From contig CBDIQW010000001.1 in NCBI GenBank assembly GCA_965283955.1, positions 2,852,001 through 2,916,000 on the forward strand: 64,000 nt of DNA, written 5' to 3'. The notes beneath the pieces are model-generated. The model ran no database searches. It was given only the letters and a program-made list of their open reading frames with translations, and was not told where the DNA came from. How positions within the stretch are numbered: the first letter of the stretch is position 1; every line of letters starts with the position of its first letter. The position numbers and the translations under genes are program-made. This document shows, one piece after another, positions 35,552 to 45,000 of this stretch. Source of the stretch: Emticicia sp965283955. GTDB taxonomy: Bacteria; Bacteroidota; Bacteroidia; Cytophagales; Spirosomataceae.

Positions 35552-38500
35552 ATGAATCGTTATTTTCTTTCTGTAAAAATTATAGCTATCGTCAGCATGA
35601 CGATTTTAGCTTCTTGCTCTTCCAAAAATAAGAAATTTGATAAACTTAGCTCAGTCAAAACGGGCGTAACTTTCATTAATAAAATAGAAGAAAGTGAAAC
35701 TCTCAATGTACTTGAATACGAATATTTCTATAATGGAGGAGGCGTTGCTGCGGCTGACTTCAATAATGATGGTTTGCTTGATTTGTATTTTACGGCGAAT
35801 CTTTCGAGCGATAAACTATACATCAACAAAGGCGGGGAGTCTTTGAAGTTTGAAGATATTACGGAGTCGGCGGGCATTAGCTACAACGGAGAATGGAAAA
35901 CGGGCGTTTCGGTGGTTGATATCAACAACGATGGCTGGAATGATATTTATGTATCGGTTTCGGGTAATATTGAAAATGCTGCTCTCAGAAAAAATAAACT
36001 TTATATCAATAATAAAAACTTAACGTTTAGTGAAAAAGCGGCCGAATTTGGCCTTGATTGCAACGGCTATACCACACAAACAGCATTTTTTGATTATGAC
36101 AAGGATGGCGATTTAGATGCCTACGTCATGAATCATAATGTAAAAGATTTTAACCGCTTCGATGTGCAGGCGGTTCATGCCATGCGAGATTCACTGGCAG
36201 GCGATAAATTACTCAAAAATGAAGGCGGGAAATTTATTGATGTTTCGGTTGAAGCAGGAATTAAAGGAAATCCGATTGGTTTTGGTTTGGGACTTCACAT
36301 TGCCGACCTCAACAATGATAATTGGCCAGATATTTATGTTTCCAACGACTACATAGAATCTGATTATTTATATATTAATAACAAGAACGGAACGTTTAGC
36401 GATAATATCGCCCAAATGACCGACCACACAAGTTATTATTCGATGGGAAATGATGTGGCCGACTTCAATAATGATTTACTGCCCGACATCTTCACGCTTG
36501 ATATGCTTCCCGAAGATAATAGACGTCAAAAACTCCTCTTTGGCCCCGATAATTATGAGGCTTATTTATCAATGCTGAAAAATGGTTTTCACCCCGAAAT
36601 CATGCGAAATATGCTTCAAATGAACAACGGTGACGGAACTTTCAGCGAAATTGGGCAGGTATCGGGCGTTTCAAATACCGATTGGAGCTGGTCTGCTCTT
36701 TTTGCCGATTATGATAATGATGGCTATAAAGATTTATTCGTGACCAACGGTTATCTGCGTGATTATACCAACATGGATTTCATGAAGTATTATGCCGACC
36801 AAAAAAACAGCGGCGAAAAAAGTCTCTTAGAAATTATCAAAGAGATGCCTTCTTCGCTCAACTCAAACTATATTTTCAAGAATAATGGCGATTTAACATT
36901 CTCGAATCTGACCAAAGATTGGGGAATCGAACACCCTGTCAATTCTCACGGAGCAATTTATGCCGATTTAGACAACGATGGCGACCTCGAACTGATTGTT
37001 AATAACATGAACGAAGAAGCCAGTATTTACAAAAATCTCCAACAAGAAAACGACCCACAAAATTTTGTTTCGATTAGCCTAAAAAAGAATAACCAGAGCA
37101 TAGAAGGCACAAAAATATATGCCTATTCGGGAGGTTTGAAACAATACATCGAAGCTTCGAATCTTCGTGGCTTTCAGAGTAGTGTGGTTGCACCATTACA
37201 TTTTGGCTTAGGCAAAAATCAGAAAATTGATAGTGTCCGAATCGTTTGGAACGATAATACAACGCAACTCATTACCAACCTTGCGGTTAATAAAATCTGT
37301 ACGATAAATTATCAAAAAGGCGTTGAGTTTCAGCCAAGCATTGAGCCAAATAAGTACTTTGATGAATTTCAAAACGTAGCCTTTAGTCATGGACAAATGC
37401 CCTTAAATGATTTTAGTCGCCAAGTGCTTTTACCGCAAATGTACTCATATCAGGGCCCTGCTTTGGCAGTTGGCGATGTCAATGGCGATAAATTGGAAGA
37501 TGTATTTTTGGGTGGAGGAAAAGGTTTCAAAGGAAAAATACTTCTGCAAGATAAATCGGGAACTTTCAGCGAAAAAGAACAAGCCGATTTCAAGCAAAAC
37601 GAACTTTGTACGGATGCTGATGCCGCATTTTTTGATGCCGACCAAGATGGCGACCAAGACCTTTATGTAGTAAGTGGTGGATATGAATATTTGGTTGATG
37701 ATTTTCTGCTCCAAGACCGCCTCTATCTAAATGATGGCAAAGGGAACTTCACCAAGTCAGAAGACAGACTTCCGCCAATTCGTAATTCAAAAAGTAAAGT
37801 TGTGCCGTTCGATGCCGATAATGATGGAGATTTAGACTTATTTCTAACGGGTTATGTAGTTCCGCACAATTATCCTGCGTATAATCCTTGCTCGTTTTTA
37901 CGCAACGAAAAAGGTGTTTTTAAAGAAGTTCCAAACGAAGTATTCACTAAACTTGGTGTTGTAACCGATGCCGTAGCAATTGATATAAATAAAGATGGCC
38001 TAAAAGATATTGCCTTAGTTGGCGAGTGGATTCCCGTAACGCTATTGATGAATCAAAAAGGTGGTTTTCAGAAAAAGAACTGCCAAACCTCAATGGTTTT
38101 TGGCAAAGCATCGAAGCCGCTGACCTCGACAATGATGGTGACCAAGACCTTGTTTTGGGAAATTTAGGGCTAAATTCACAGTATAAAGCTTCAGTAAGTG
38201 AGCCTTTTACGCTAACCGTAAAAGATTTTGATGGAAACGGACTCATCGACCCGATAATGTCTTACTACATTCAAGGTAAAAACCACCCTGCTTACAGTTT
38301 AGATGAACTGGCGGCTCAATTGCCCAATGTCCGAAAAAAATATACCAACTATCAATCCTTTTCAGAAGCCCAAACGAGCGATATTCTGACTTTTTTAGAT
38401 GAAAAAGATTCTTTCACTAACAAAATTCATGAATTGGCTTCGGGAATTTTGCTGAATCAAGGTGGAGAATTGAGTTTTATGAAACTTCCTGTTCAAGCTC

Positions 38501-38787
38501 AGTTTTCGATGGTGAATGCTATAAGCCTAAAAGACATCAACAACGATAAATTACCCGATTTGCTTTTAGCAGGTAATAATTCAAAAATGCGAGTAAGAAT
38601 CGGTAATTTAGATGCCAACCACGGACAGGTTTTCGTCAATAAAGGAAAAGGGGTTTTCGAGTTCGTGTCGCAATCAAAATCGGGTTTAAATCTTCGTGGC
38701 GATGTTAAAAACATAGCTTTTGCGGGCGATAAACTGCTCTGTGGCATCAATAATGCTCCAATGAAGTTTTATCAAATACGAAAATAG
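35552..38787 (+). CDS. FG-GAP/VCBS-repeat and ASPIC/UnbV lipoprotein, frame broken at ~38077
   Basis: About 1079 residues restored from ATG 35552. Lipobox in KIIAIVSMTILASCSSKNKK; then repeated calcium-binding FG-GAP motifs such as ADFNNDGLLDLYFTANLS, VDINNDGWNDIYVSVSG, FDYDKDGDLDAYVMNHN, ADLDNDGDLELIVNNMN and an ASPIC/UnbV segment SVRIVWNDNTTQLITNL; the repeats resume in the C-terminal half. The first frame runs into FGKASKP; one missing G near 38077 gives FQKKELPNLNGFWQSIEAAD. Such large beta-propeller lipoproteins often follow SusCD pairs; the function is unknown, probably surface glycan or protein binding. Confidence 0.85.
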
Positions 38788-38811
38788 CTTTCAGTTCTTG
38801 CTTAAAGCTGG

Positions 38812-40139
38812 TTATTCCCAATCAGTTTTAAGCATTTTTGCAATGATAAAACTGCCAATCAAAATTCCGAAGAATATTAACGAAAGATTGAAATTATAAA
38901 TAATCATAGCTACCAAAGCCACCGAAGCGATGACTAAAGCAATAATTGGCGAAATTGGATAAAACGGCACAAGAAAAGGGCGTTTAAGATTAGGTTCTTT
39001 GCTGCGTAAAACCAACAACGAAACCATCGAAAAAATATACATCGTCAAAGCCCCAAAAGCTGAAAGAATAATAATATCGGCCGTTGAATTGCTCAAAAGT
39101 GCCACAATTCCGAAAATCATATTCAAGAGCAAAGCGTTGGCTGGCGTTTTAAATTTTGAATGAACATTACCCATAAATTTGGGAGCATTTCCTACTCTAC
39201 CAAACTCAAAAGTTGCACGCCCAGCCGCCAAAACTAAGCCATGAAATGACGCAATGAGTCCGCAAGTGCCAATGCCAACTATTAATTGATAAACCCCGCT
39301 CGTATCACTCATAATTTTGCTCATAGCCATCGGTAAAGGCGAGTCAGTTATGCTTCCATCAGCCTTATAAACAATTGATTCCCAGCCGTTTATTCCAACT
39401 GCGGTAATGAAAGTCAGCACACACAAAACCACCAAAGTGGCCATTGCCGAACCAAATCCCCAAGTTATATCCTTTTGTGGATTATTCGATTCTTCGGCCA
39501 CATTTGCCAAACCTTCAATTCCCAGAAAAAACCAAATAGCAAACGGCAAAGCCGCAAAAGCTCCACTCCAACCATTCGGAAAATTATTGGTCAATAGGTT
39601 TTTACTTCAAATTTCGGAAAGGTAAAGTACCAAAAGATAATCAAGCCCAAAACCGCCAAAACAGTGATGACCAACTCAAATGCTGAGGCGAGTTTTGTAC
39701 CGAGAATATTCAGTAAAGTAAAAACCAAATATGCTCCAATGGCCACACCTAAAATAGAAAGCTCCGGAAAAACGGCATTGAAATAAGCCCCAATTCCAAC
39801 CGCAATAGCAGGCGGAGCAAACAAAAATTCAATATTTTGAGCCATTCCAGCCAGAAATCCCCATTTTTTCCCCAAAGCACGGTTTGCATAATCGAAAGCA
39901 CCACCCGCTTGCGGAATCGCACAAGCCAGTTCGGCATAACTCAACGAAAAAGTAATATATAGAATAATTACAAAGAAAGTTGCAATGGCCATTCCGAACG
40001 TACCACCTTTTTCAAGACCAAGATTCCAACCAAAATACATTCCAGAAATAACATAGCCAACACCTAAGCCCCAGAGAAGGGTAGGAGTTAAGCTTTTTTG
40101 AAGTTTTTGTTCGTTTGATGGTTCGAGGTTTGAAGACAT
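38812..40139 (-). CDS. APC-family permease, ethanolamine-permease-like, frame broken at ~39600
   Basis: Restored length about 443 residues with ~12 transmembrane segments. N-terminal consensus LTPTLLWGLGVGYVISGMYFGWNLGL and SLSYAELACAIPQAGGAFDYANRALG, then WFFLGIEGLANVAEESNNPQKDI, which resembles the Eat ethanolamine permease group more than general amino acid permeases. The first frame ends at KTY; an additional A (T-run 39599-39603 one short) gives VKNLLTNNFPNGWSGA. A fused kinase/phospho-lyase possibly acting on an amino alcohol lies 8 kb away, which would fit ethanolamine-type transport (inference). Confidence 0.8.
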
Positions 40140-40261
40140 GGCAAGGTTTTAGTGTTGAGTTAATAACCTTAAAGTAAGGTCTTTAATCGCAAAAAATCAA
40201 GTGATAAATCTCACTAATCTAAAAATCTTATAAATCCTGCTATGTTTTCGTATATGTTCTG

Positions 40262-40269
40262 TAATTTTG
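40262..40269 (+). promoter_or_regulatory. -7 box before the poly-Cys uORF
   Basis: TAATTTTG (TAnnTTTG) 17 bases before the uORF ATG; -33 is not convincing. Its position means the uORF would open the cysS transcript. Confidence 0.5.
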
Positions 40270-40286
40270 TAAAAAAAGCCCAAGAA

Positions 40287-40334
40287 ATGTCTCATACCTC
40301 TGCTTTTCGATGTTGTTGCTGCTGTTTCCGCTAA
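40287..40334 (+). CDS. Poly-cysteine upstream ORF (candidate Cys leader peptide) before cysS
   Basis: A 15-codon ORF MSHTSAFRCCCCCFR with five consecutive Cys codons (TGT TGT TGC TGC TGT), stop at 40332-40334, 113 bases before the cysS ATG and just downstream of a -7 box. Five cysteines in a row by chance are very unlikely, and cysteinyl-tRNA synthetase is the gene most directly tied to Cys-tRNA charging. The leader after it can fold in exclusive ways: GAATGTT with AACATTC (40392-40408) or AAAGAATG with CATTCTTT (40389-40419). No U-rich terminator is seen, so control may act on translation or on Rho-dependent termination. Function is inferred. Confidence 0.7.
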   Translation: MSHTSAFRCCCCCFR

Positions 40335-40447
40335 CTATTTACTAATCGGATAGTTCATTTCTCCTTATTTCTAACATAAAGACTTTCAAAAGAATGTTGA
40401 TAACATTCAATCATTCTTTCACTCAATAATTCATCATTGATTTTTCT

Positions 40448-41935
40448 ATGCAAAATCTGAAAATTTATAATACGCTAACTCGTCAAAAAGAAGAATTTAA
40501 GTCCATCACACCCAACCACGTAGGAATGTACGTTTGTGGGCCTACGGTTTACAATAATGTTCACTTAGGTAATGTCCGCACGTTTATGACTTTCGATGTG
40601 CTTTATCGTTATCTCACACACATTGGCTACAAAGTGCGTTATGTACGTAATATCACCGATGTTGGTCACTTAGTAGGAGACGGCGATGAAGGTGAAGATA
40701 AAATCGGCAAAATGGCGAAGCTCGAAAAGCTCGAACCTATGGAAATCGTACAGCGATACACCAACGATTTTCACACGGTTTTGGAACAATTCAATTTCCT
40801 ACCACCAAGCATCGAGCCAACGGCTACTGGTCACTTAATCGAACAAATTGAGGCTGTTAAAATATTGATAGAAAAAGGTTTAGCTTACGAATCGAACGGT
40901 TCGGTTTATTTTGATATTAATAAATACAACGAAGGCGGACACGAATACGGCAAACTTTCGGGTAGAATCTTGGAAGACCTCTTGAATGAAACACGTGAGT
41001 TGGATGGACAAGCCGAAAAACGCAATCCACTCGATTTTGCGATTTGGAAAAAAGCAAATCCTGAACATATCATGCAATGGAAGAGTCCGTGGGGAATGGG
41101 CTTTCCTGGTTGGCACTTAGAATGTACTTGCATGAGTAGTAAGTATTTAGGGGCTCAATTTGATATTCACGGTGGAGGAATGGACTTGAAATTTCCGCAC
41201 CACGAATGTGAAATTGCACAGGGCGTAGGAATCACGGGCAAAGAGCCAGTAAGATATTGGATGCACTCAAATATGCTTACAGTAAACGGACAAAAGATGT
41301 CGAAATCTTTGGGAAATTCGTTTCTTCCAGCCGAACTTTTTGCAGGAAGCCATGCCTTACTTGAGCAACCTTACAGCCCAATGACGGTGCGTTTCTTTAT
41401 GCTACAATCGCAATACAGAAGTACGCTTGATTTCTCGAATGATGCCTTAAAAGCAGCACAAAAAGGCTTCAGAAGGTTGACAAATGGACTAAGAATTGCG
41501 AAAACACTTACATTTGAGCCAGCAGAAGTAGCCACCGACGAAAAGAAAAAACAAGACATCGAAAAATCAATCGTTGCATTTTATGATGCCATGAACGATG
41601 ATTTGAATACCGCAGTTGCGATTGCACAATTATTCAATTTACTGAAATATGTAAACATGATTTACATGAATCAGTTGCAGCCAGCCGCTATCGGTGAAGA
41701 AACTTTCTATGAGCTGAAAGAAAAGTTTGTGTTTTTCATTGAAGGAATCTTAGGTTTGAAAGAAGAAAAAGCCGAAAACTCAGATGCAGTTCTGAATGGA
41801 ATGTTGAATCTTTACCGAGAATACAAAGCCGCTCAACAATACGATAAAGTTGACGAAATCAGAAGCTATTTCAAAGCCAACGGCATGTCAATCAAAGATA
41901 TGAAACATCGCATTGATTGGGCTTGGGAAGAGTAG
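40448..41935 (+). CDS. cysS: Cysteinyl-tRNA synthetase
   Basis: Class I synthetase charging tRNA-Cys. The N-terminus MQNLKIYNTLTRQKEEF leads into YVCGPTVYNNVHLGNVRTF with the HIGH-type motif HLGN and the first zinc Cys; further zinc ligands are in WHLECTCMSSKYLG and HHECEIAQ; the KMSKS loop is QKMSKSLGNSF. The DALR-like anticodon domain follows, ending in HRIDWAWEE. Length 495 is normal. It is preceded by the poly-Cys uORF and followed by a strong terminator. Confidence 0.97.
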   Translation: MQNLKIYNTLTRQKEEFKSITPNHVGMYVCGPTVYNNVHLGNVRTFMTFDVLYRYLTHIGYKVRYVRNITDVGHLVGDGDEGEDKIGKMAKLEKLEPMEIVQRYTNDFHTVLEQFNFLPPSIEPTATGHLIEQIEAVKILIEKGLAYESNGSVYFDINKYNEGGHEYGKLSGRILEDLLNETRELDGQAEKRNPLDFAIWKKANPEHIMQWKSPWGMGFPGWHLECTCMSSKYLGAQFDIHGGGMDLKFPHHECEIAQGVGITGKEPVRYWMHSNMLTVNGQKMSKSLGNSFLPAELFAGSHALLEQPYSPMTVRFFMLQSQYRSTLDFSNDALKAAQKGFRRLTNGLRIAKTLTFEPAEVATDEKKKQDIEKSIVAFYDAMNDDLNTAVAIAQLFNLLKYVNMIYMNQLQPAAIGEETFYELKEKFVFFIEGILGLKEEKAENSDAVLNGMLNLYREYKAAQQYDKVDEIRSYFKANGMSIKDMKHRIDWAWEE

Positions 41936-41957
41936 TTTACTCCTTTTTATAATTTTG

Positions 41958-41990
41958 AAAAGGTCGGAATTTCAAATTCCGACCTTTTTT
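41958..41990. terminator. Bidirectional terminator after cysS
   Basis: AAAAGGTCGGAATTT with a near-perfect complement, tiny loop and T6 run, between cysS and the convergent glycosyltransferase gene. Confidence 0.85.
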
Positions 41991-42010
41991 ATTTCCGATT
42001 TGTAATAAAA

Positions 42011-43495
42011 CTAAATTTTCATCTGCTTAAAAGTGTAAAATAACACACTTCCATAACCAACAATTAGCATCAGATGAAAAGGCACTAAACCGTAGTTGTT
42101 TTGATAAATCTCAATAACCAGGACTACAATAAAATAGAGCATCAATAAAAGCTCAATCCAAGTGCTTTTACTAAGGTTTTTAGTCAAGTATTTATTTCCT
42201 CGCCATGAATCCGATTGCTTGTTTACATTAAACTTGGGTGTACGCACAAATGGTGTTTTGCGACCCATCCAACCTTCAACAACGGCAATAGTATTATGAA
42301 AAGAAAGTCCCATCATAAATAACAAAAACAGCACAAATCGCTTCACAAATTCCAAAAAACCAAGTCCAGTTTTTTGGAAAGAAATCCAGTAGAAGCCCCC
42401 CAAAATCACCCAACTTACTTGAAATAAAGCAGTATATCGAAAAAACACATCGAATCTATCAGAGGTTGAAGTGATAAGCATTACAGGTAAGCTCAGAATT
42501 GACAGGAAAAATACTGCAACAAAAACCGCACTATTCATCAAATGATAAAAACCGTGTAATTTCGTCGAAACACTTAAATGACTGTCTTTCAATAGCTTAC
42601 TTATATTTTTTGCCACACATTCAGCCGCACCTTTCGTCCAACGATATTGTTGAGATTTGACCGCACTCATCGTTACGGGCAGTTCGGCGGGGCATCCAAC
42701 GTTTTCTAAATATATAAATTTCCAGTCTCGCATTTGAGCCCGATAACTTAGGTCTAAGTCTTCGGTCAAAGTATCAGCCGACCAACCTCCTGCGTCTTCA
42801 ATTGTACTTTTTCGCCAAATTCCAGCTGTGCCATTGAAATTGATAAAATGGTTTTTAGCATTTCGTCCGCCTTGCTCAATCGTAAAATGAGCATCTAAGC
42901 CAAAAGCTTGAAGCTGAGTCAGTAAAGAATAGTTTTCGTTGAGGTGTTGCCAGCGAGTTTGTACTACCCCAACATTCGGTGCTGCAAAATGAGGAATTGT
43001 TTGTTGAAGAAAATCGACTGGTGGAACAAAATCAGCATCAAAAATAGCGATAAATTCACCTTTACACATTTTCATTCCATAAGCCAAAGCTCCAGCTTTG
43101 AATCCTTTTCTATCTTCTCGCCTAATCTGCTGAATGTCAATGCCAGATGTTTGTATTTCTTTTACTTTTCGGGCAATAATCTCTACTGTTTCGTCGGTTG
43201 AGTCATCTAAAACTTGAATTTCAAAACGGTCTTTTGGATAATCAAATTTAGCTACTGCTTCTATCAATCGCTCAACAACATACAATTCGTTATAAATAGG
43301 AAGTTGAATCGTTACGAAAGGGGGGGGATCAATTGATAATCGGACCGCCGACCGTTGATAATTAATAATCGGACCGCCGACCGTTGATAATTGTTTTTTG
43401 CCTAAATAATTAATAATCAGACTCAACTGCACCAAGCTATAAGAAAAAATAAAAACCAACGGAATGGTGTAAATGACAAGAATGAATAACTCCAT
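42011..43495 (-). CDS. GT2 glycosyltransferase, cellulose-synthase/glucosylceramide-synthase-like, with repeat-encoded insert
   Basis: Membrane glycosyltransferase of 494 residues: an N-terminal membrane segment, GT-A domain with FVTIQLPIYNELYVVERLI, FDADFVPP (DxD), EDLDLSYRAQ (ED) and the processive-type QxxRW motif in KSQQYRWTKGAAE, then four to five membrane segments. Between the first membrane segment and the catalytic domain, residues ~35-57 (STVGGPIINYQRSAVRLSID) are encoded by two 29-bp copies of an interspersed repeat and do not belong to the family. The gene lies 6 bases after another GT2 gene and is probably co-transcribed with it. Product unknown. Confidence 0.85.
   Translation of the reverse strand: MELFILVIYTIPLVFIFSYSLVQLSLIINYLGKKQLSTVGGPIINYQRSAVRLSIDPPPFVTIQLPIYNELYVVERLIEAVAKFDYPKDRFEIQVLDDSTDETVEIIARKVKEIQTSGIDIQQIRREDRKGFKAGALAYGMKMCKGEFIAIFDADFVPPVDFLQQTIPHFAAPNVGVVQTRWQHLNENYSLLTQLQAFGLDAHFTIEQGGRNAKNHFINFNGTAGIWRKSTIEDAGGWSADTLTEDLDLSYRAQMRDWKFIYLENVGCPAELPVTMSAVKSQQYRWTKGAAECVAKNISKLLKDSHLSVSTKLHGFYHLMNSAVFVAVFFLSILSLPVMLITSTSDRFDVFFRYTALFQVSWVILGGFYWISFQKTGLGFLEFVKRFVLFLLFMMGLSFHNTIAVVEGWMGRKTPFVRTPKFNVNKQSDSWRGNKYLTKNLSKSTWIELLLMLYFIVVLVIEIYQNNYGLVPFHLMLIVGYGSVLFYTFKQMKI
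43334..43392. repeat. Tandem 29-bp repeat inserted in frame in a glycosyltransferase gene
   Basis: CGGACCGCCGACCGTTGATA begins at 43341 and again at 43370, period 29. Flanks TTGATAAT occur on both sides of each unit. It resembles the intergenic element at 58809-58842 (CAATTGACTATCGACCGTTG) with 7 extra bases. Confidence 0.75.
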
Positions 43496-43501
43496 TGACT
43501 T

Positions 43502-44178
43502 TTACAAATATTTAAAAATAGTAGTAATAATCTTATAACCAGCCAAAATAGTGCCTTTTACAGTGCCCGAAATCTTTGACTTTCCTACTCTACGACGATA
43601 ATTGACGGCCATTTCGGTAGTTTTCATTTTCATTTTAGCGGCTTTTAGCTGCATTTCTACTGTCCATCCATAGGTTGTATCTTGCATATTTAAGGCCAAA
43701 AGCGACTCAAACTTTATCGCTCGGAAGGCACTAAGTCGGTATAATGCACACCATAAAACAAACGCATAAGGTTTGTAGCCAGCCAATTACCGAAAATTTG
43801 TGGAATGGTCATTGAGCCAGCTTGACGCTCACCCAAAGCTCGTGAACCAATAACCATATCATAACCGTCTTCAGTAATGGGTTTTATCAATTCTCGCATT
43901 TCTTCAGGATAATCCGAATAGTCAGCATCTAAGAAAACTACAATTTCAGGTTTTTGTTTTTTTGCGTAATCAATCCCTTTTAAGCATGCAAAGCCATAGC
44001 CTTGTCGGGGTTCATCTAAAACCGTTGCTCCTGCTTGACGAGCAACTTTTGAGGTTTCATCGCTCGAATTATTATTAACAACCACCACTTCTCCAACAAT
44101 ATCTTTTGGAATTTCGGCAATTACTTTATCAATAGATTTTGCTTCGTTGAAAGCTGGAATGATGACGATTATTTTCAT
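43502..44178 (-). CDS. GT2 glycosyltransferase, polyprenyl-phosphate type (DPM1/GtrB-like), frame broken at ~43731
   Basis: About 226 residues restored. GT-A start IIVIIPAFNEAKSIDKVIAE, GEVVVVNNNSSDETSKVARQ and VFLDADYSDYPEEM with the DxD motif; C-terminal part DTTYGWTVEMQLKAAKMKM and YRRRVGKSKISGTVKGTILA, typical of enzymes that load a sugar on polyprenyl phosphate. The first frame ends TDLVPSER; one more G near 43731 gives TDLGAFRAIKFESLLAL. No C-terminal membrane helices. It probably works with the adjacent GT2 enzyme. Confidence 0.82.
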
Positions 44179-44367
44179 TAAAATTATATTTCGACTGCAA
44201 TTTAGGCTTTTTCTACTTACACAAAGGTATGCCAGCCGACAAAGTGTATGAATTTTAGAAACTCTTTAAATTATTAATGTCTTAATCTCCAAATCTTAGC
44301 TATTAATTTTGAAGAGCTGCTTCGTAATCATAACCTAAACTCACTTTTTTGAATTTTTGGCATAAGA

Positions 44368-44400
44368 TTTGACTTATTTCGAGAAATTCTTGTAGCTTTG
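44368..44400 (+). promoter_or_regulatory. Promoter of the small exported protein
   Basis: TTTG at 44368-44371 and TAGCTTTG at 44393-44400, 21 bases apart, ten bases before the ATG: the clearest -33/-7 pair in the window. Confidence 0.65.
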
Positions 44401-44410
44401 CGTTCCTAAA

Positions 44411-44773
44411 ATGAAGAAGTACTCCTACATATCACGTGCTTTTGGACTTTTGATGTTCACGATTGTGATGCTGACGAGCGTTTTCGGCAAGCAGCTACCC
44501 CAACAGAAACATGATAAGCCCAATAAACCAAAGCAAGAAAAAACCGACAAAAAGCAACAACCCGAAAACCAAACAGTTGTTAGCGAGTTGTCGTTGGAGG
44601 TGGTTGTACCCAGCCATGCGTTCGACTTCAACCACGACGCCCTCATTTTACCTGCTCCGCAAGTTATTTATCTAAATATCGAAAAAAAGGCTAAAGTTTT
44701 CACCAAGCCCATTTTCGTACTTTCTTATTTCGAGAATCTCTACGAGCATTTTATTGCTCCCAACGCACCTTAA
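44411..44773 (+). CDS. Small exported protein, unknown function
   Basis: 120 residues: hydrophobic N-terminus (AFGLLMFTIVMLTSVFG), then a lysine/proline/glutamine-rich linker QLPQQKHDKPNKPKQEKTDK and a C-terminal part SELSLEVVVPSHAFDFNHDA that ends with aromatic-rich ENLYEHFIAPNAP. I recognise no domain. A clean promoter and start support a real gene. It lies before secDF with a 227-base gap containing repeats, and is probably expressed separately. Confidence 0.65.
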   Translation: MKKYSYISRAFGLLMFTIVMLTSVFGKQLPQQKHDKPNKPKQEKTDKKQQPENQTVVSELSLEVVVPSHAFDFNHDALILPAPQVIYLNIEKKAKVFTKPIFVLSYFENLYEHFIAPNAP

Positions 44774-44878
44774 CATTAGTAATTGGTTATTGGGTAACTC
44801 GTTATTTGTGTACTTTACTCATTAACAATCTTCACTTTTTCTGTAAATCAATATCCTTATTGTTATCTTAAAAACAAT

Positions 44879-44900
44879 ACAATTCGGAGAATTGTGCTAC
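44879..44900. repeat. Hairpin repeat of the GAATTGTGCTAC family
   Basis: ACAATTC with GAATTGT (44879-44895), followed by GCTAC. The same ending occurs at 61454-61465 (AAATTGTGCTAC). Confidence 0.5.
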
Positions 44901-44966
44901 AAATCAATTTGTATATTCCAAAAATCATGTTTTCGTTACCCTCAAACATGAAAATAACCTATAAAA

Positions 44967-44997
44967 AGTTCCCCCGTCGGGGGTTAGGGGGCTTTTA
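44967..44997. repeat. G/C-rich repeat just before secDF
   Basis: TTCCCCCGTCGGGGGTTAGG followed by GGGC ends four bases before the secDF ATG; CCCCCG pairs with CGGGGG. It belongs with the G/C-rich elements at 21.9 and 24.4 kb. A hairpin this close to the start could affect translation. Confidence 0.5.
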
Positions 44998-45000
44998 AAT

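Noticed and set aside
43334..43392. CRISPR or tandem satellite
   Set aside because: Two units only, inside a coding frame, and related to dispersed intergenic repeats.
44948..44998. Short ORF MKITYKKFPRRGLGGF before secDF as a leader peptide
   Set aside because: Its second half is translated from a G/C-rich dispersed repeat and it has no codon run or terminator; no regulatory logic is evident.
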